DNA from: Pseudonocardia oceani
GTDB taxonomy: Bacteria; Actinomycetota; Actinomycetes; Mycobacteriales; Pseudonocardiaceae
Length of the DNA: 64,000 nucleotides
Assembly: GCF_019263585.2 (NCBI RefSeq)
Contig: NZ_JADQDF010000001.1
Location: forward strand, 310,001-374,000
Direction: 5' to 3'
The notes beneath the pieces are model-generated. The model saw nothing but the letters and a program-made list of their open reading frames with translations. It was not told the DNA's origin and made no database searches. Below are positions 23,482 to 31,616 of this stretch, one piece after another. Position 1 is the first letter of the stretch. Each line of letters opens with the position of its first letter. A program made the translations under genes and the position numbers.

Positions 23482-24372
23482 ATGACCGGCACACTGGCGG
23501 AGATCACCGCCGAGTCCACCTCACGCTTCGTGCAGGTCGACGAGCACCGCATCCACCTGCACGACACCGGCGCGCGCACCGCGGAGGCCGCCTCGCGCCC
23601 GCCGCTCGTCCTGCTGCACGGCGGCGGTCCCGGCGCGTCCGGGTGGAGCAACTTCTCCCAGAACGTCCCCGGTCTCGCCGAGCACTTCCGGGTCATCGTG
23701 CTCGACCAGCCCGGTTACGGACGTTCCGACAAGCCGATCGTCCAGGACGGCGTGTGGACCTTCAACGCCTACATCCTCAGCGGCGTGCTCGACGCCCTGG
23801 AGATCCCCAGCGTGCACCTCGTCGGCAACTCGCTCGGTGGTGGCACCTCGCTGCGCATGGCGCTGGACTACCCCGACCGGGTCGACCGGTTGATCCTCAT
23901 GGGGCCGGCGGGCGGCACCCTCAACATCTTCTCCTCGGACCCGTCCGAGGGACTCAAGGTGCTGTTCGGCTTCTACGCACCCCCGGGGCCCAGCATCGAG
24001 AAGATGCAGCACCTCATCGATGTGATGACCTACGACTCGAGCAACGTTCCGCCGGGAGTGCTGGAGCAGCGCTACGCCGCCGCGACCGCACCGGACGCCG
24101 TGGAGTACGTGACCCGCCTGTTCGGGACGTTCGGGGCCAGGGGCGCGGGCGTGCCCGAGGAGCTCTGGCGCGATGTGCACCGCATCCCGCACAAGACCCT
24201 GCTCACCTGGGGCCGCGACGACCGGGTCCTGCCGCTCGACGGCGCGTTCTTCATGCTCAAGCGGATGCCCGATGCCCGGCTGCACGTCTTCCCCCGATGC
24301 GGGCACTGGGCCCAGCTCGAACACCAGGCCGAGTTCGACGCCCTGACGGTGTCGTTCCTCACCGGCCCCTGA
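23482..24372 (+). CDS. Meta-cleavage product hydrolase (BphD/HsaD/MhpC-like alpha/beta hydrolase)
   Basis: The 296-residue alpha/beta hydrolase has the meta-cleavage-hydrolase signature LLHGGGPGASGWSNF at about 44-58, the nucleophile Ser117 in GNSLGGG, the acid in WGRDDRVLP near 246 and His near 275 in CGHWAQLE. These enzymes split the C-C bond of vinylogous 1,5-diketones made by extradiol dioxygenases. GAGG before the ATG is the ribosome site. It heads an operon with the Rieske ferredoxin and reductase, and shares a regulatory site with the dioxygenase operon at 26-33 kb, which lacks its own hydrolase. Confidence 0.92.
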   Translation: MTGTLAEITAESTSRFVQVDEHRIHLHDTGARTAEAASRPPLVLLHGGGPGASGWSNFSQNVPGLAEHFRVIVLDQPGYGRSDKPIVQDGVWTFNAYILSGVLDALEIPSVHLVGNSLGGGTSLRMALDYPDRVDRLILMGPAGGTLNIFSSDPSEGLKVLFGFYAPPGPSIEKMQHLIDVMTYDSSNVPPGVLEQRYAAATAPDAVEYVTRLFGTFGARGAGVPEELWRDVHRIPHKTLLTWGRDDRVLPLDGAFFMLKRMPDARLHVFPRCGHWAQLEHQAEFDALTVSFLTGP

Positions 24373-24397
24373 CGTGACCGCTACCGGGAGTCCTTCG

Positions 24398-24757
24398 ATG
24401 AACGCCGCCGCACCGTCCCCGACGGTCACGCTGTGCCCCGCGGGCGACCTTCCCCCGGGCGCGGTCCGGGTCGCCGAGATCACCCCGCCGATCGCGGTGT
24501 TCAACGTCGACGGCGTGCTGTACGCGATCGACGACACGTGTTCGCACGCCCAGGCCTCCCTGGCCGACGGCGATGTCGACGGCTGTCACGTCGAGTGCCC
24601 GTTCCATGCCTCGGCGTTCGACCTGCGGACCGGGGAACCGGACGGTCTCCCGGCGAGCCTGCCGGTGCGGACGCACGCGGTGGAGGTCCGCGACGGCATG
24701 GTCGTCGTGCTGGTCGGCGTCTCGCCCGCGGGCCGGGCCGGCGAGCCGGGGACGTGA
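24398..24757 (+). CDS. Rieske-type ferredoxin (BphA3-like)
   Basis: A 119-residue protein carries a Rieske cluster with Cys48/His50 (TCSHAQ) and Cys67/His70 (CPFHAS). It is the electron carrier class used by three-component aromatic dioxygenases. The ATG at 24398 has a GGGAG site seven bases upstream and is preferred over the GTG at 24374. The ferredoxin reductase follows with a GTGA overlap. It is the only Rieske ferredoxin in the window and may serve several of the four oxygenases. Confidence 0.92.
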   Translation: MNAAAPSPTVTLCPAGDLPPGAVRVAEITPPIAVFNVDGVLYAIDDTCSHAQASLADGDVDGCHVECPFHASAFDLRTGEPDGLPASLPVRTHAVEVRDGMVVVLVGVSPAGRAGEPGT

Positions 24758-25998
24758 GGACCGGGGTCGCGTCCGTCGCGGTCGTCGGGGCCGGGCTGGC
24801 CGGGGCTACGGCCGTGCGCACCCTGCGCGAGCAGGGCTTCTCCGGCCGGGTCACGCTGATCGGCGGTGAGCCGCACCTTCCCTACGAACGCCCCCCGCTG
24901 TCGAAGGCGTACCTGACCGCCGGTGCGGCCCGCGAGACGCTGCAGGTCCACCCGCCCGAGTTCTACGCCGCGCACGACATCGAGGTCGTCCTGGGCCGGG
25001 CGGCCGCACGGCTGGTACCCGGCCGCGGCGTCGAGCTCGTCGACGGCACCGTTGCGGCCGCCGAGCGGGTGCTGCTGTGCACCGGCCTGCGACCACGGCG
25101 GCTGCCGGTCTCCGGTGCGGCGCTGACCGGGGTGCTCGGCGTACGCGACCTGGAGGACGCCGAACGGCTGCGGGACGCCGTCGCTCGTGGCGGCCGCACC
25201 GTCGTCGTCGGCGAGGGTTTCGTCGGCTCGGAGGTCGCCGCCACGCTCGCCGGGCTGGGCGCCGAGGTCACCCTGCTGATGGGTACCGGTCTGCCGGTGC
25301 AGCCCGCCCTCGGCCCGGAGGCCGGCGCATGGCTGCTGGCCCGACACCGGGCGAGCGGCATCGACGTGCGCGAGCGGTCGCCGATCCGGGCGATCCTGGG
25401 AGCCGGGCAGGTCGAGTCCGTCGAGCTTGCGGACGGGACCGTCCTGCCGGCCGACACCGTCGTGATCGCCGTCGGCTCCGCCCCGAACGCCGACCTCGCC
25501 GCCGACGCGGGGATCCGGGTCCAGGACGGGGTGCTCGTCGACGAGCGAGGGCGTACGTCGCATCCCGGCGTGTACGCCGCCGGTGACGTGGCCCGGTTCC
25601 CGAGCGCCACGTTCGGCGGCACGCTCCGGGTAGAGCACTGGCAGCACGCCCAACAGCACGCGGCCGGTGCCGCACGGGCCGTGCTCGGCGGCACGGAGGC
25701 CTACGACCGCGTCCCCTGGGCCTGGTCGGAGCAGCACGGACATCGCTTCGAGATCGCCGGGCTGCCGTGGTCCGGCGGCGTCGTGCGTCGACGCGGGGAC
25801 CCGGACAGTGCCGAGGGCGCCCTCTGGATCACGGTTCGTGACGGGCGGGTCGTCGGCGCGGTGTCGGTGAACCGGCGGCGGGAGCTGCGGGCGGTGCTGC
25901 GGGCGCTCGGCCGCGGCCCGGTGACCGTCGACGAGCACGCGCTGCTCGACCCGGACGCCGACCTGCCGAGCCTGCTGACCCGGCCGGCGACCACCTGA
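24754..25998 (+). CDS. Ferredoxin reductase, FAD/NADH type (BphA4-like)
   Basis: The 414-residue protein has an FAD-binding Rossmann motif (VVGAGLAGATAV at 9-20) and PYERPPLSKAYL, typical of the BphA4/rubredoxin reductase group. An NAD-binding motif (VVVGEGFVGSEVA) is near 149 and a second FAD motif is VYAAGDVARFPS. It passes electrons from NADH to the Rieske ferredoxin encoded just upstream. It ends 30 bases before the convergent alcohol dehydrogenase. Confidence 0.93.
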   Translation: MRTGVASVAVVGAGLAGATAVRTLREQGFSGRVTLIGGEPHLPYERPPLSKAYLTAGAARETLQVHPPEFYAAHDIEVVLGRAAARLVPGRGVELVDGTVAAAERVLLCTGLRPRRLPVSGAALTGVLGVRDLEDAERLRDAVARGGRTVVVGEGFVGSEVAATLAGLGAEVTLLMGTGLPVQPALGPEAGAWLLARHRASGIDVRERSPIRAILGAGQVESVELADGTVLPADTVVIAVGSAPNADLAADAGIRVQDGVLVDERGRTSHPGVYAAGDVARFPSATFGGTLRVEHWQHAQQHAAGAARAVLGGTEAYDRVPWAWSEQHGHRFEIAGLPWSGGVVRRRGDPDSAEGALWITVRDGRVVGAVSVNRRRELRAVLRALGRGPVTVDEHALLDPDADLPSLLTRPATT

Positions 25999-26028
25999 AC
26001 CGCGGCCGGCACGACCCGCTCGACGGGG

Positions 26029-27135
26029 TCAGCTGCTCTGTGGCACGACCGTGATGTGCACCGCGGTCGGGTCGCCCTCGCCACCGAGCGTGCGCAGCGC
26101 CTGATCGACCTCTCCGAGGCCGAAGGTGTGGGTGCAGAGCCCCGCCAGGGGCAGCGTCCCCGACTCGATGACCGCGATGGCGCGGCGCACCGAGGTGTAG
26201 TCGTGGCCGTACACGCCCTTGACCGTGAGCTCCTTGAAGAACAGCAGGTCCGGCCGGAAACCGGTGGCCGGCGCCATCTCCCGGGAACCGGCCACGATCA
26301 CGGTGCCGCCCACCCGCGCCACCGAGACCGCCTCGGCGAGCGCCCCCGACGAGCCCGCGGTGACGTCCACGACCACGTCGGCCATCTGCCCACCGGTCAG
26401 GGCCGCGATCTGCTCGTCCAGCGGCCCGTCCTCGGCCCGCACGACGTGGTCGGCGCCCAGGGACGCGGCCAGCGCCAACCGGGCGTCGTCGCGGGCGGTG
26501 CCGACCACGATCGTCGTCCCGGCCCCGGCCAGCCCGGCGCCGATCACGCAGCCCAACCCGTGTTGCCCCGGGCCGAGGATGACCACGGTGTCCCCGATGC
26601 GGCAGCCGCCGTCGCGCTCGATCCAGCGGATGCCGTTGGAGATCGGGATGAACAGCGGCGCGACCTCGACCGGGACGTCCTTGGAGATCCGGTGCACCAC
26701 CGAGCGCGGATGCAGGTAGACGTACTCCCCGAAACCACCCCACAGGTGCGGGGCCAGGGAGCTCGGCGTGAGGCCGTAGCGCAGGCCGTCGGGGGTGTGC
26801 ATGGGGTCGCACATGTGGCTGCGACCGGTGCGGCACAGCCGGCAGTGCTGGCAGGGGATGGACTCCTCCAGCACGATCCGGTCGCCCTCGGCGACGCCCC
26901 ACCGGTGCGCCGCCCGCGCGCCGATGGCCACCACCTCGCCGACCACCTCGTGGCCGAGCACCAGCGGCGGCAGCTCGGTCATCCAGGTGCCTGCGTAGGG
27001 CGCCCAGTCGCTGCCGCAGATCCCGGTGCCCAGCACCCGCAGCAGCCCGTCGTCGGGACCGGTCTCGGGCAGCGGGAAGGACTGCAGTTCGATGCGTCGC
27101 GGTTCCACCAGCACCGCCGAGCTCGTGCGGTCCAT
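26029..27135 (-). CDS. Zinc-dependent medium-chain alcohol dehydrogenase
   Basis: The 368-residue MDR protein has the catalytic zinc ligands Cys40 (GICGSD) and His62/Glu63 (LGHEVVGE), and the structural zinc cysteines 95, 98, 101 and 109. The nucleotide-binding motif GPGQHGLGCVIGAG is in the second half. It oxidises an alcohol to an aldehyde or ketone with NAD(P). It is the last gene of the biphenyl-type operon, 12 bases after the small oxygenase-linked protein. It may act on a dihydrodiol or an alkyl-side-chain alcohol. Confidence 0.9.
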   Translation of the reverse strand: MDRTSSAVLVEPRRIELQSFPLPETGPDDGLLRVLGTGICGSDWAPYAGTWMTELPPLVLGHEVVGEVVAIGARAAHRWGVAEGDRIVLEESIPCQHCRLCRTGRSHMCDPMHTPDGLRYGLTPSSLAPHLWGGFGEYVYLHPRSVVHRISKDVPVEVAPLFIPISNGIRWIERDGGCRIGDTVVILGPGQHGLGCVIGAGLAGAGTTIVVGTARDDARLALAASLGADHVVRAEDGPLDEQIAALTGGQMADVVVDVTAGSSGALAEAVSVARVGGTVIVAGSREMAPATGFRPDLLFFKELTVKGVYGHDYTSVRRAIAVIESGTLPLAGLCTHTFGLGEVDQALRTLGGEGDPTAVHITVVPQSS

Positions 27136-27147
27136 CTCGGACTCCTC

Positions 27148-27387
27148 TCAGAGCCGGTCGAGGTCGTCGAGCGGCTCGCTCATGGACGGGGACACGATCG
27201 GCGCAAGGTCCGAGGGCCGGGCCCGGGACAGCCGCTCCAGGCTGAGCGGGTCGAGGAAGCCGGCCCGACCCGTGCGCACGTCGGTGATCTTCAACCTGGG
27301 CGAGTTCGCCACCTCGTCGACCTCGACGAGCACGGCCGCGAACTCGTTGCGCAGCAGCCACTGCGTGGGCCCGGTCGCGTCGTCCAT
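27148..27387 (-). CDS. Small conserved protein linked to Rieske oxygenases (copy 2)
   Basis: The 79-residue protein contains RNEFAAVLVEVDE, RLKITD and GFLDPLSLERL. These are the same ordered blocks as in the 75-residue protein at 13079-13306. Its ATG sits inside the TGA of the beta-subunit gene (TGATG). It has no Cys, signal or membrane segment. Two independent occurrences, each coupled to a different Rieske oxygenase gene, argue for a working role with the oxygenase. Function is unknown. Confidence 0.75.
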   Translation of the reverse strand: MDDATGPTQWLLRNEFAAVLVEVDEVANSPRLKITDVRTGRAGFLDPLSLERLSRARPSDLAPIVSPSMSEPLDDLDRL

Positions 27388-27884
27388 CAGAACAGGAACG
27401 CCAGGTTCGGCGAGTACTGGTCGTTGTCGAGGAAGGCGAGCTTGCGCAGCACGATCCGCCAGTGCCCGTCCTCCTGCCGCAGCAGGTAGCGGCAACGCGC
27501 GGCATGCTGGGTGTTGCGCGTCCCGTGCGACTCGAACAGGACCAGGTTGACCCGCACCTCGACAGTGCCCGGCGGTGCCTCGGGACCGGGTTCGGGCACA
27601 GTCACGTTGCCGACCAGGTGCATCGTGCGCGACGGGTTCTCCTGGACGGCCCGGCCCAGCGCCAGCCGCGCCACCCGGTCGGCCAGCCTGGCCCGGTCGT
27701 CATAGATGATCGAGACATGGGAGTCGGGGTCGTGATCGGCTTCGTTCGCCGGCACCCAGAAGACGCCGTCGGCGGCGAACAGCTCGAGCCACTCCTCGTG
27801 CCGGCCCTCGTCGAGCAGCATCGCCTCGTGGTGCACGAAGTCCTCGGCCTCGGCCCGGGTCAGGCCGGTGACGGTCGCGGTCAC
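27387..27884 (-). CDS. Ring-hydroxylating dioxygenase, beta subunit
   Basis: The 165-residue NTF2-like beta subunit (EDFVHHEAMLLDEGRHEEWL, VLRKLAFLDNDQ, SPNLAFLF) starts at a GTG overlapping the alpha-subunit stop. Together with the alpha at 27881-29155 it forms a complete hydroxylase separate from the BphA-type pair upstream in the same operon. It resembles the beta subunit at 14982 more than the one at 31026, which is longer. Confidence 0.9.
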   Translation of the reverse strand: MTATVTGLTRAEAEDFVHHEAMLLDEGRHEEWLELFAADGVFWVPANEADHDPDSHVSIIYDDRARLADRVARLALGRAVQENPSRTMHLVGNVTVPEPGPEAPPGTVEVRVNLVLFESHGTRNTQHAARCRYLLRQEDGHWRIVLRKLAFLDNDQYSPNLAFLF

Positions 27885-29155
27885 GGTCGGTCCCCCATCA
27901 GCTCCAGCCAGCGGCGGTAGAACCCCCGTTGTGGCTGCTCGTCGGTGACATGGCCCCACCGGGCCTCGCCGTCGACCTCCTCCCGCCGCAGGCCGCGCAG
28001 GAACGGCAGCCACTCCACCCCCTCGGCGGCGAGGCCGACACCGACCCGGTCGAACATCTCGACGTCGTCGGGGCCGCCGCCCCCGGACGGGCCGTAGAAC
28101 GCCTCGTGCGTCCGCAACCGGGCGCTGTTCTCCTCCTCGGTCACCCCGTCCAGGAGGTAGGGGTACAGCTCCACCTCGGAGTAGCCGACCCGCCGCGGGT
28201 GGATGACCCGGATCTGGCAACCGATGATCTGCAGGTTGGGGAAGACCAGGAGGTTGAAGCCCTGCGTGCCGTTGGCCAGCAGGACCTCGGTGGCCCGCTC
28301 CTCCCCGAGCCGCTCCGCCAGCCGGGCCAAGGCCGCAGCCCCGGGCGGGGTCTCCAGCTTCGCCCGGATCATCGGGGCCATCACCGAACGGAAGTCCAGG
28401 ATGCCGTGGCCCCGACCCAGCGCCCCGGCCCGGCCCGACGAACCCGGCCCGAAGATCGACCCGCCCAGACCGCTGGTCTCCAGGAACGCGCTGTGCACGA
28501 AGTTGGGGTGGTAGCCGTCCACCCCGTTCTCGCTCTGCAGCTTCCAGTTGCCGTCGTAGGCGTACTTGTGGCTGCCCGCACCCAGCCGGATCTCCCCGGC
28601 CGGGGCCAGGTCGACCGCCAGGTCGATGAACTCGGCAGCCCGCCCGAGGTGCTCGCGCAACGACTCGCCCTCGGCGGCCAGGCTGGCGAACACCAGCCCC
28701 CGGTGACTGTCCACCCGGGGCACCCGCCCCAGGGCGAAGTCGGTGGGGTCGAAGTCCGCCTTGTCGTAGCCACTGCTGAACGTCGGCGCGACCAGCCGGC
28801 CGTCGTTGCGGAAGGTCCATCCGTGGTACTCGCAGCGGAAGTAGCTGGAGTTGCCGGCGGCGGCCTGGCACACCGTCGCGGCCCGGTGCGTGCACCGGTT
28901 GAGCAGCACGTGCAGTGTGCCGTCCTCGTCCCGCGAGAGGATCACCGGCTGGGTGCCGATGAACGTGGACTTGTAGTCCCCCGCCCGGGCGACCTCGCTC
29001 TCGTGCCCGACGTAGATCCAGGTCCGCGCGAAGATCCGGCGTAGTTCCTGCTGGTAGACCTGCTCGTCCAGGTAGACCTCCCGGTGCACCCGATCGAGCT
29101 CAACCAGCGGATGCACCGGTACCGCGACCGCCTGGTCGCTCGACGTCCCGATCAT
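27881..29155 (-). CDS. Rieske ring-hydroxylating dioxygenase, alpha subunit (second type in the operon)
   Basis: The 424-residue protein has Rieske ligands Cys88/His90 (CTHRAA) and Cys108/His111 (CEYHGW), and mononuclear iron ligands Asp213, His216 and His221 (VDGYHPNFVH). The ATG at 29155 follows the extradiol gene by seven bases. It looks closer to benzoate/cumate-type alpha subunits than to the biphenyl type. An extra oxygenase in a bph-like operon could attack the aromatic acid left after the first ring is opened. That role is inference. Confidence 0.9.
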   Translation of the reverse strand: MIGTSSDQAVAVPVHPLVELDRVHREVYLDEQVYQQELRRIFARTWIYVGHESEVARAGDYKSTFIGTQPVILSRDEDGTLHVLLNRCTHRAATVCQAAAGNSSYFRCEYHGWTFRNDGRLVAPTFSSGYDKADFDPTDFALGRVPRVDSHRGLVFASLAAEGESLREHLGRAAEFIDLAVDLAPAGEIRLGAGSHKYAYDGNWKLQSENGVDGYHPNFVHSAFLETSGLGGSIFGPGSSGRAGALGRGHGILDFRSVMAPMIRAKLETPPGAAALARLAERLGEERATEVLLANGTQGFNLLVFPNLQIIGCQIRVIHPRRVGYSEVELYPYLLDGVTEEENSARLRTHEAFYGPSGGGGPDDVEMFDRVGVGLAAEGVEWLPFLRGLRREEVDGEARWGHVTDEQPQRGFYRRWLELMGDRP

Positions 29156-29162
29156 CGCCGAC

Positions 29163-30077
29163 TCACCCGGTTTCCGGACCGGCCACCGGCTCGAGGCACC
29201 CCGGGGGCGGTGCATCACCCGGCCGGTGGCCCCAGATGCTCGCGCTCTGCATGTGGGTGACCACCCAGCCGTCGTCGTCGACGGTCTCCGCGCCCCAGCC
29301 GTACTCGATCTCGAACCCGCTGGGCGAGCGGACGTAGAAACTGAACATCCGGTCGTTCGTGTGCCTGCCCAGCGTCATCGCCAGCGGGATCCCGCGGTCC
29401 GCGCACAGGTCGTGCGCGATCCCGACATCGTCGAGCGAGGCCGTCTGCACCATGATGTGGTGCAGTCCGCGCATCCCCGGGACCGCCATGATCGCCAGGG
29501 TGTGGTGCCGGGGGTTGACGTGGAAGAAGACGACCCGGTTGCCGAACATGTCGATCTCGTCGCTGATCTTGAATCCGAGTGTCCGGTGATAGAAGTCCAG
29601 GGCGGCGTCCATGTCGGGAACCACCAGCACGACATGGCCCAGGCCCTGACCGTCGGTCACGAAGCCGGACATCGCCCGGCCCGGCCGGAACGACGCGGGC
29701 ACCACGAGCTGGCCGTAGAACAGCTCGTGGGTGAACCCGGCCGGGTCGGAGAACCGGACCAGCGCCCGGACCCGTGCGGCCCGGCACTGCTCGGCGGTGC
29801 CCCGCGTGACGCTCACCCCGGCCGCCTCCAGCTCGGCGACGGCCGCCTCGAGCTCCTCGGCGCCGGCCACCTCCCAGCCCGTGCGGTCCAGCCGGTTGTG
29901 CGGCCCCTCGGTGATCACGAGCCGGCCGGGGCGGTCGTCGTTGGTCAGCGACACCGAGTTCGGCGCTCCGTGCGGGTCGTCGGACACGGCCAACCCCAGC
30001 ACCTCGGGACCGAACGTCTGCCATTCCTTGGCGTCCGGCGACTCCAGCCGGACGTAGCCGAGCGAGGTGATCTTCAT
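29163..30077 (-). CDS. Two-domain extradiol dioxygenase (BphC/HsaC-like, VOC superfamily)
   Basis: The 304-residue VOC protein has His148 (GLGHVVL), His206/207 (GLHHIMV) and Glu258 (FEIEYGWG) as Fe(II) ligands, and a likely acid-base His in GRHTND. Spacing and motifs match 2,3-dihydroxybiphenyl 1,2-dioxygenases, which open catechols bearing a bulky substituent. The ATG lies after a GGAGCAACC site on the reverse strand. It follows the dihydrodiol dehydrogenase in the operon by 74 bases, the order expected of a biphenyl-type pathway. Confidence 0.92.
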   Translation of the reverse strand: MKITSLGYVRLESPDAKEWQTFGPEVLGLAVSDDPHGAPNSVSLTNDDRPGRLVITEGPHNRLDRTGWEVAGAEELEAAVAELEAAGVSVTRGTAEQCRAARVRALVRFSDPAGFTHELFYGQLVVPASFRPGRAMSGFVTDGQGLGHVVLVVPDMDAALDFYHRTLGFKISDEIDMFGNRVVFFHVNPRHHTLAIMAVPGMRGLHHIMVQTASLDDVGIAHDLCADRGIPLAMTLGRHTNDRMFSFYVRSPSGFEIEYGWGAETVDDDGWVVTHMQSASIWGHRPGDAPPPGCLEPVAGPETG

Positions 30078-30151
30078 GGTTGCTCCTTCCGGACGCCTTC
30101 GGGGCGCCGACGTGGTGGTGACCGGCTCAGCGGGTGCCGATCGGACCGGGG

Positions 30152-30976
30152 TCAGCCGCCGAGCAGCTGCCCCATCAGGGCCTGGTCGGCCTTGCGGCCG
30201 CGGACCCCGAGGCCGCCGTCGCAGTTGTGCACCGAGCCGGTCGTCGTCGGCGAGTTCTCCGACGAGGCCAGCAGCACGTAGGTGGCGGTGTAGGCGCTCG
30301 CGCTGATCGGCTGCTCCAGCGGTGACATGGCGATCATCAGCTGGTCGACCGGCATGGAGCCGAAGGACGTGTCCTGGAGCCCGAGCGCGGAGGGGCCGCG
30401 CAGGTCGGTGGGCATCCCACCGGGCGCGACCGCGTTGACCCGGATGTCGGGGGCGAGCTCGTAGGCCAGCTGCCGCACCAGGCCGGTGACCGCGTGCTTG
30501 GACGCGGTGTAGAGCGGCCCGCCGCCGCCGGGGTAGAAGGCGGCGTTGGACGCGGTGAAGATCATGGAACCGCGGGTCCGGCGCAGCGCGTCGATCGAGG
30601 CCTTGGCCCCGAGCAGGTAGCCCAGGACGTTGACGCCGAACAGCTGCTCGAACGCCTGCCCCAGCGCCTCGCCAGGCAGGGACTCGAGGCTCGACCCGAA
30701 GTCCCACAGCCCGGCGTTGCCGACGAAGGTGTCCAGCTGCCCGAAGGCGGCGACCGTGTCGGCGACCGCACGGGCGTTGTCCTCGAAGCTCGTCACGCTC
30801 CCCACGGTCACGCCCACCGCGTCACCGAAGTCGGCCGCGAGCTGCTTGGCCTTGTCCGGATCGATCTCCAGCACGCCGACCCGCGCTCCCTCGGCGACGA
30901 ACCTCTCCACCAGGGCACGGCCCATTCCGGAGCCGCCCCCGGTCACCAGTGCAACGTTCCCGTCGAGCCATCCCAT
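30152..30976 (-). CDS. cis-2,3-dihydrodiol dehydrogenase (BphB-like SDR)
   Basis: The 274-residue short-chain dehydrogenase has TGGGSGMG at 12-19, the acidic Glu37 that selects NAD, and the catalytic Ser143, Tyr156, Lys160. The block FYPGGGGPLYTASKHAVTGLV is nearly diagnostic of the BphB/TodD/HcaB group. It would oxidise the cis-dihydrodiol made by the dioxygenase just upstream to a catechol for the extradiol enzyme just downstream. Confidence 0.93.
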   Translation of the reverse strand: MGWLDGNVALVTGGGSGMGRALVERFVAEGARVGVLEIDPDKAKQLAADFGDAVGVTVGSVTSFEDNARAVADTVAAFGQLDTFVGNAGLWDFGSSLESLPGEALGQAFEQLFGVNVLGYLLGAKASIDALRRTRGSMIFTASNAAFYPGGGGPLYTASKHAVTGLVRQLAYELAPDIRVNAVAPGGMPTDLRGPSALGLQDTSFGSMPVDQLMIAMSPLEQPISASAYTATYVLLASSENSPTTTGSVHNCDGGLGVRGRKADQALMGQLLGG

Positions 30977-31025
30977 GGCGGTCGAGCCTCCTGTGTGACG
31001 ATCGCTGCCGGTCGGGTTCGACCGG

Positions 31026-31586
31026 TCAGAAGAAGTTGCTGAGGTTCTGCGAGAGCAGGACCGTCTGCTCGAGCAGGATCTGCCGGCGGCTGATCAGGAA
31101 GGACCCCTCGTGCCGGCGCAGGGTGTCGCGCCGCGAACCGATCCAGGTGGTCTCCTCGGACTTGAGCCGGGTCCGGTAGAGCAGGAAGTTGGTGTGCACG
31201 TCCAGCTCGGCGCCGCGGTCGTCGACGACGTGCACGTTCGTCACGATGTGGCGGGTGCGCGACGGCGGGTCCTCCGCCCACGCGGTGCCACTCATGATCT
31301 TGGCGACCCGCCCCTGGAGCATCTGCTTGTTCTCGTCGAAGAAGGCGATCTCTCCGGGGCGGGTGAACTCCTGGTCGATCTCGCGGCGCAGCCGGGTCCG
31401 CCGGATCGGCATGAAGTAGTGCACGTCGTCGCTGAACAACGCCACCCACTCCGGGAACCGGCGGCCATCGAGCAGAGCCGCCTCGCCGGTGTAGAAGCGC
31501 TCGACCTCGAACTGGCGCAGCGCGGCCGTGAGCAGTTCCTGGTCGACCGTCCGGTCGACGGTCGCGATGGTCTGGTCGATCGTCAT
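31026..31586 (-). CDS. Biphenyl-type dioxygenase, beta subunit (BphA2-like)
   Basis: The 186-residue beta subunit (QFEVERFYTGEAALLDGRR, VHYFMPIRRTR, RRQILLEQTVLLSQNLSNFF) is longer than the other three here and matches the biphenyl/toluene dioxygenase beta class, including the C-terminal NLSNFF. It starts 30 bases after its alpha subunit and precedes the dihydrodiol dehydrogenase. Confidence 0.92.
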   Translation of the reverse strand: MTIDQTIATVDRTVDQELLTAALRQFEVERFYTGEAALLDGRRFPEWVALFSDDVHYFMPIRRTRLRREIDQEFTRPGEIAFFDENKQMLQGRVAKIMSGTAWAEDPPSRTRHIVTNVHVVDDRGAELDVHTNFLLYRTRLKSEETTWIGSRRDTLRRHEGSFLISRRQILLEQTVLLSQNLSNFF

Positions 31587-31616
31587 GGTGGTGTCCTGTC
31601 TCCTCGTGGTCGGCGG

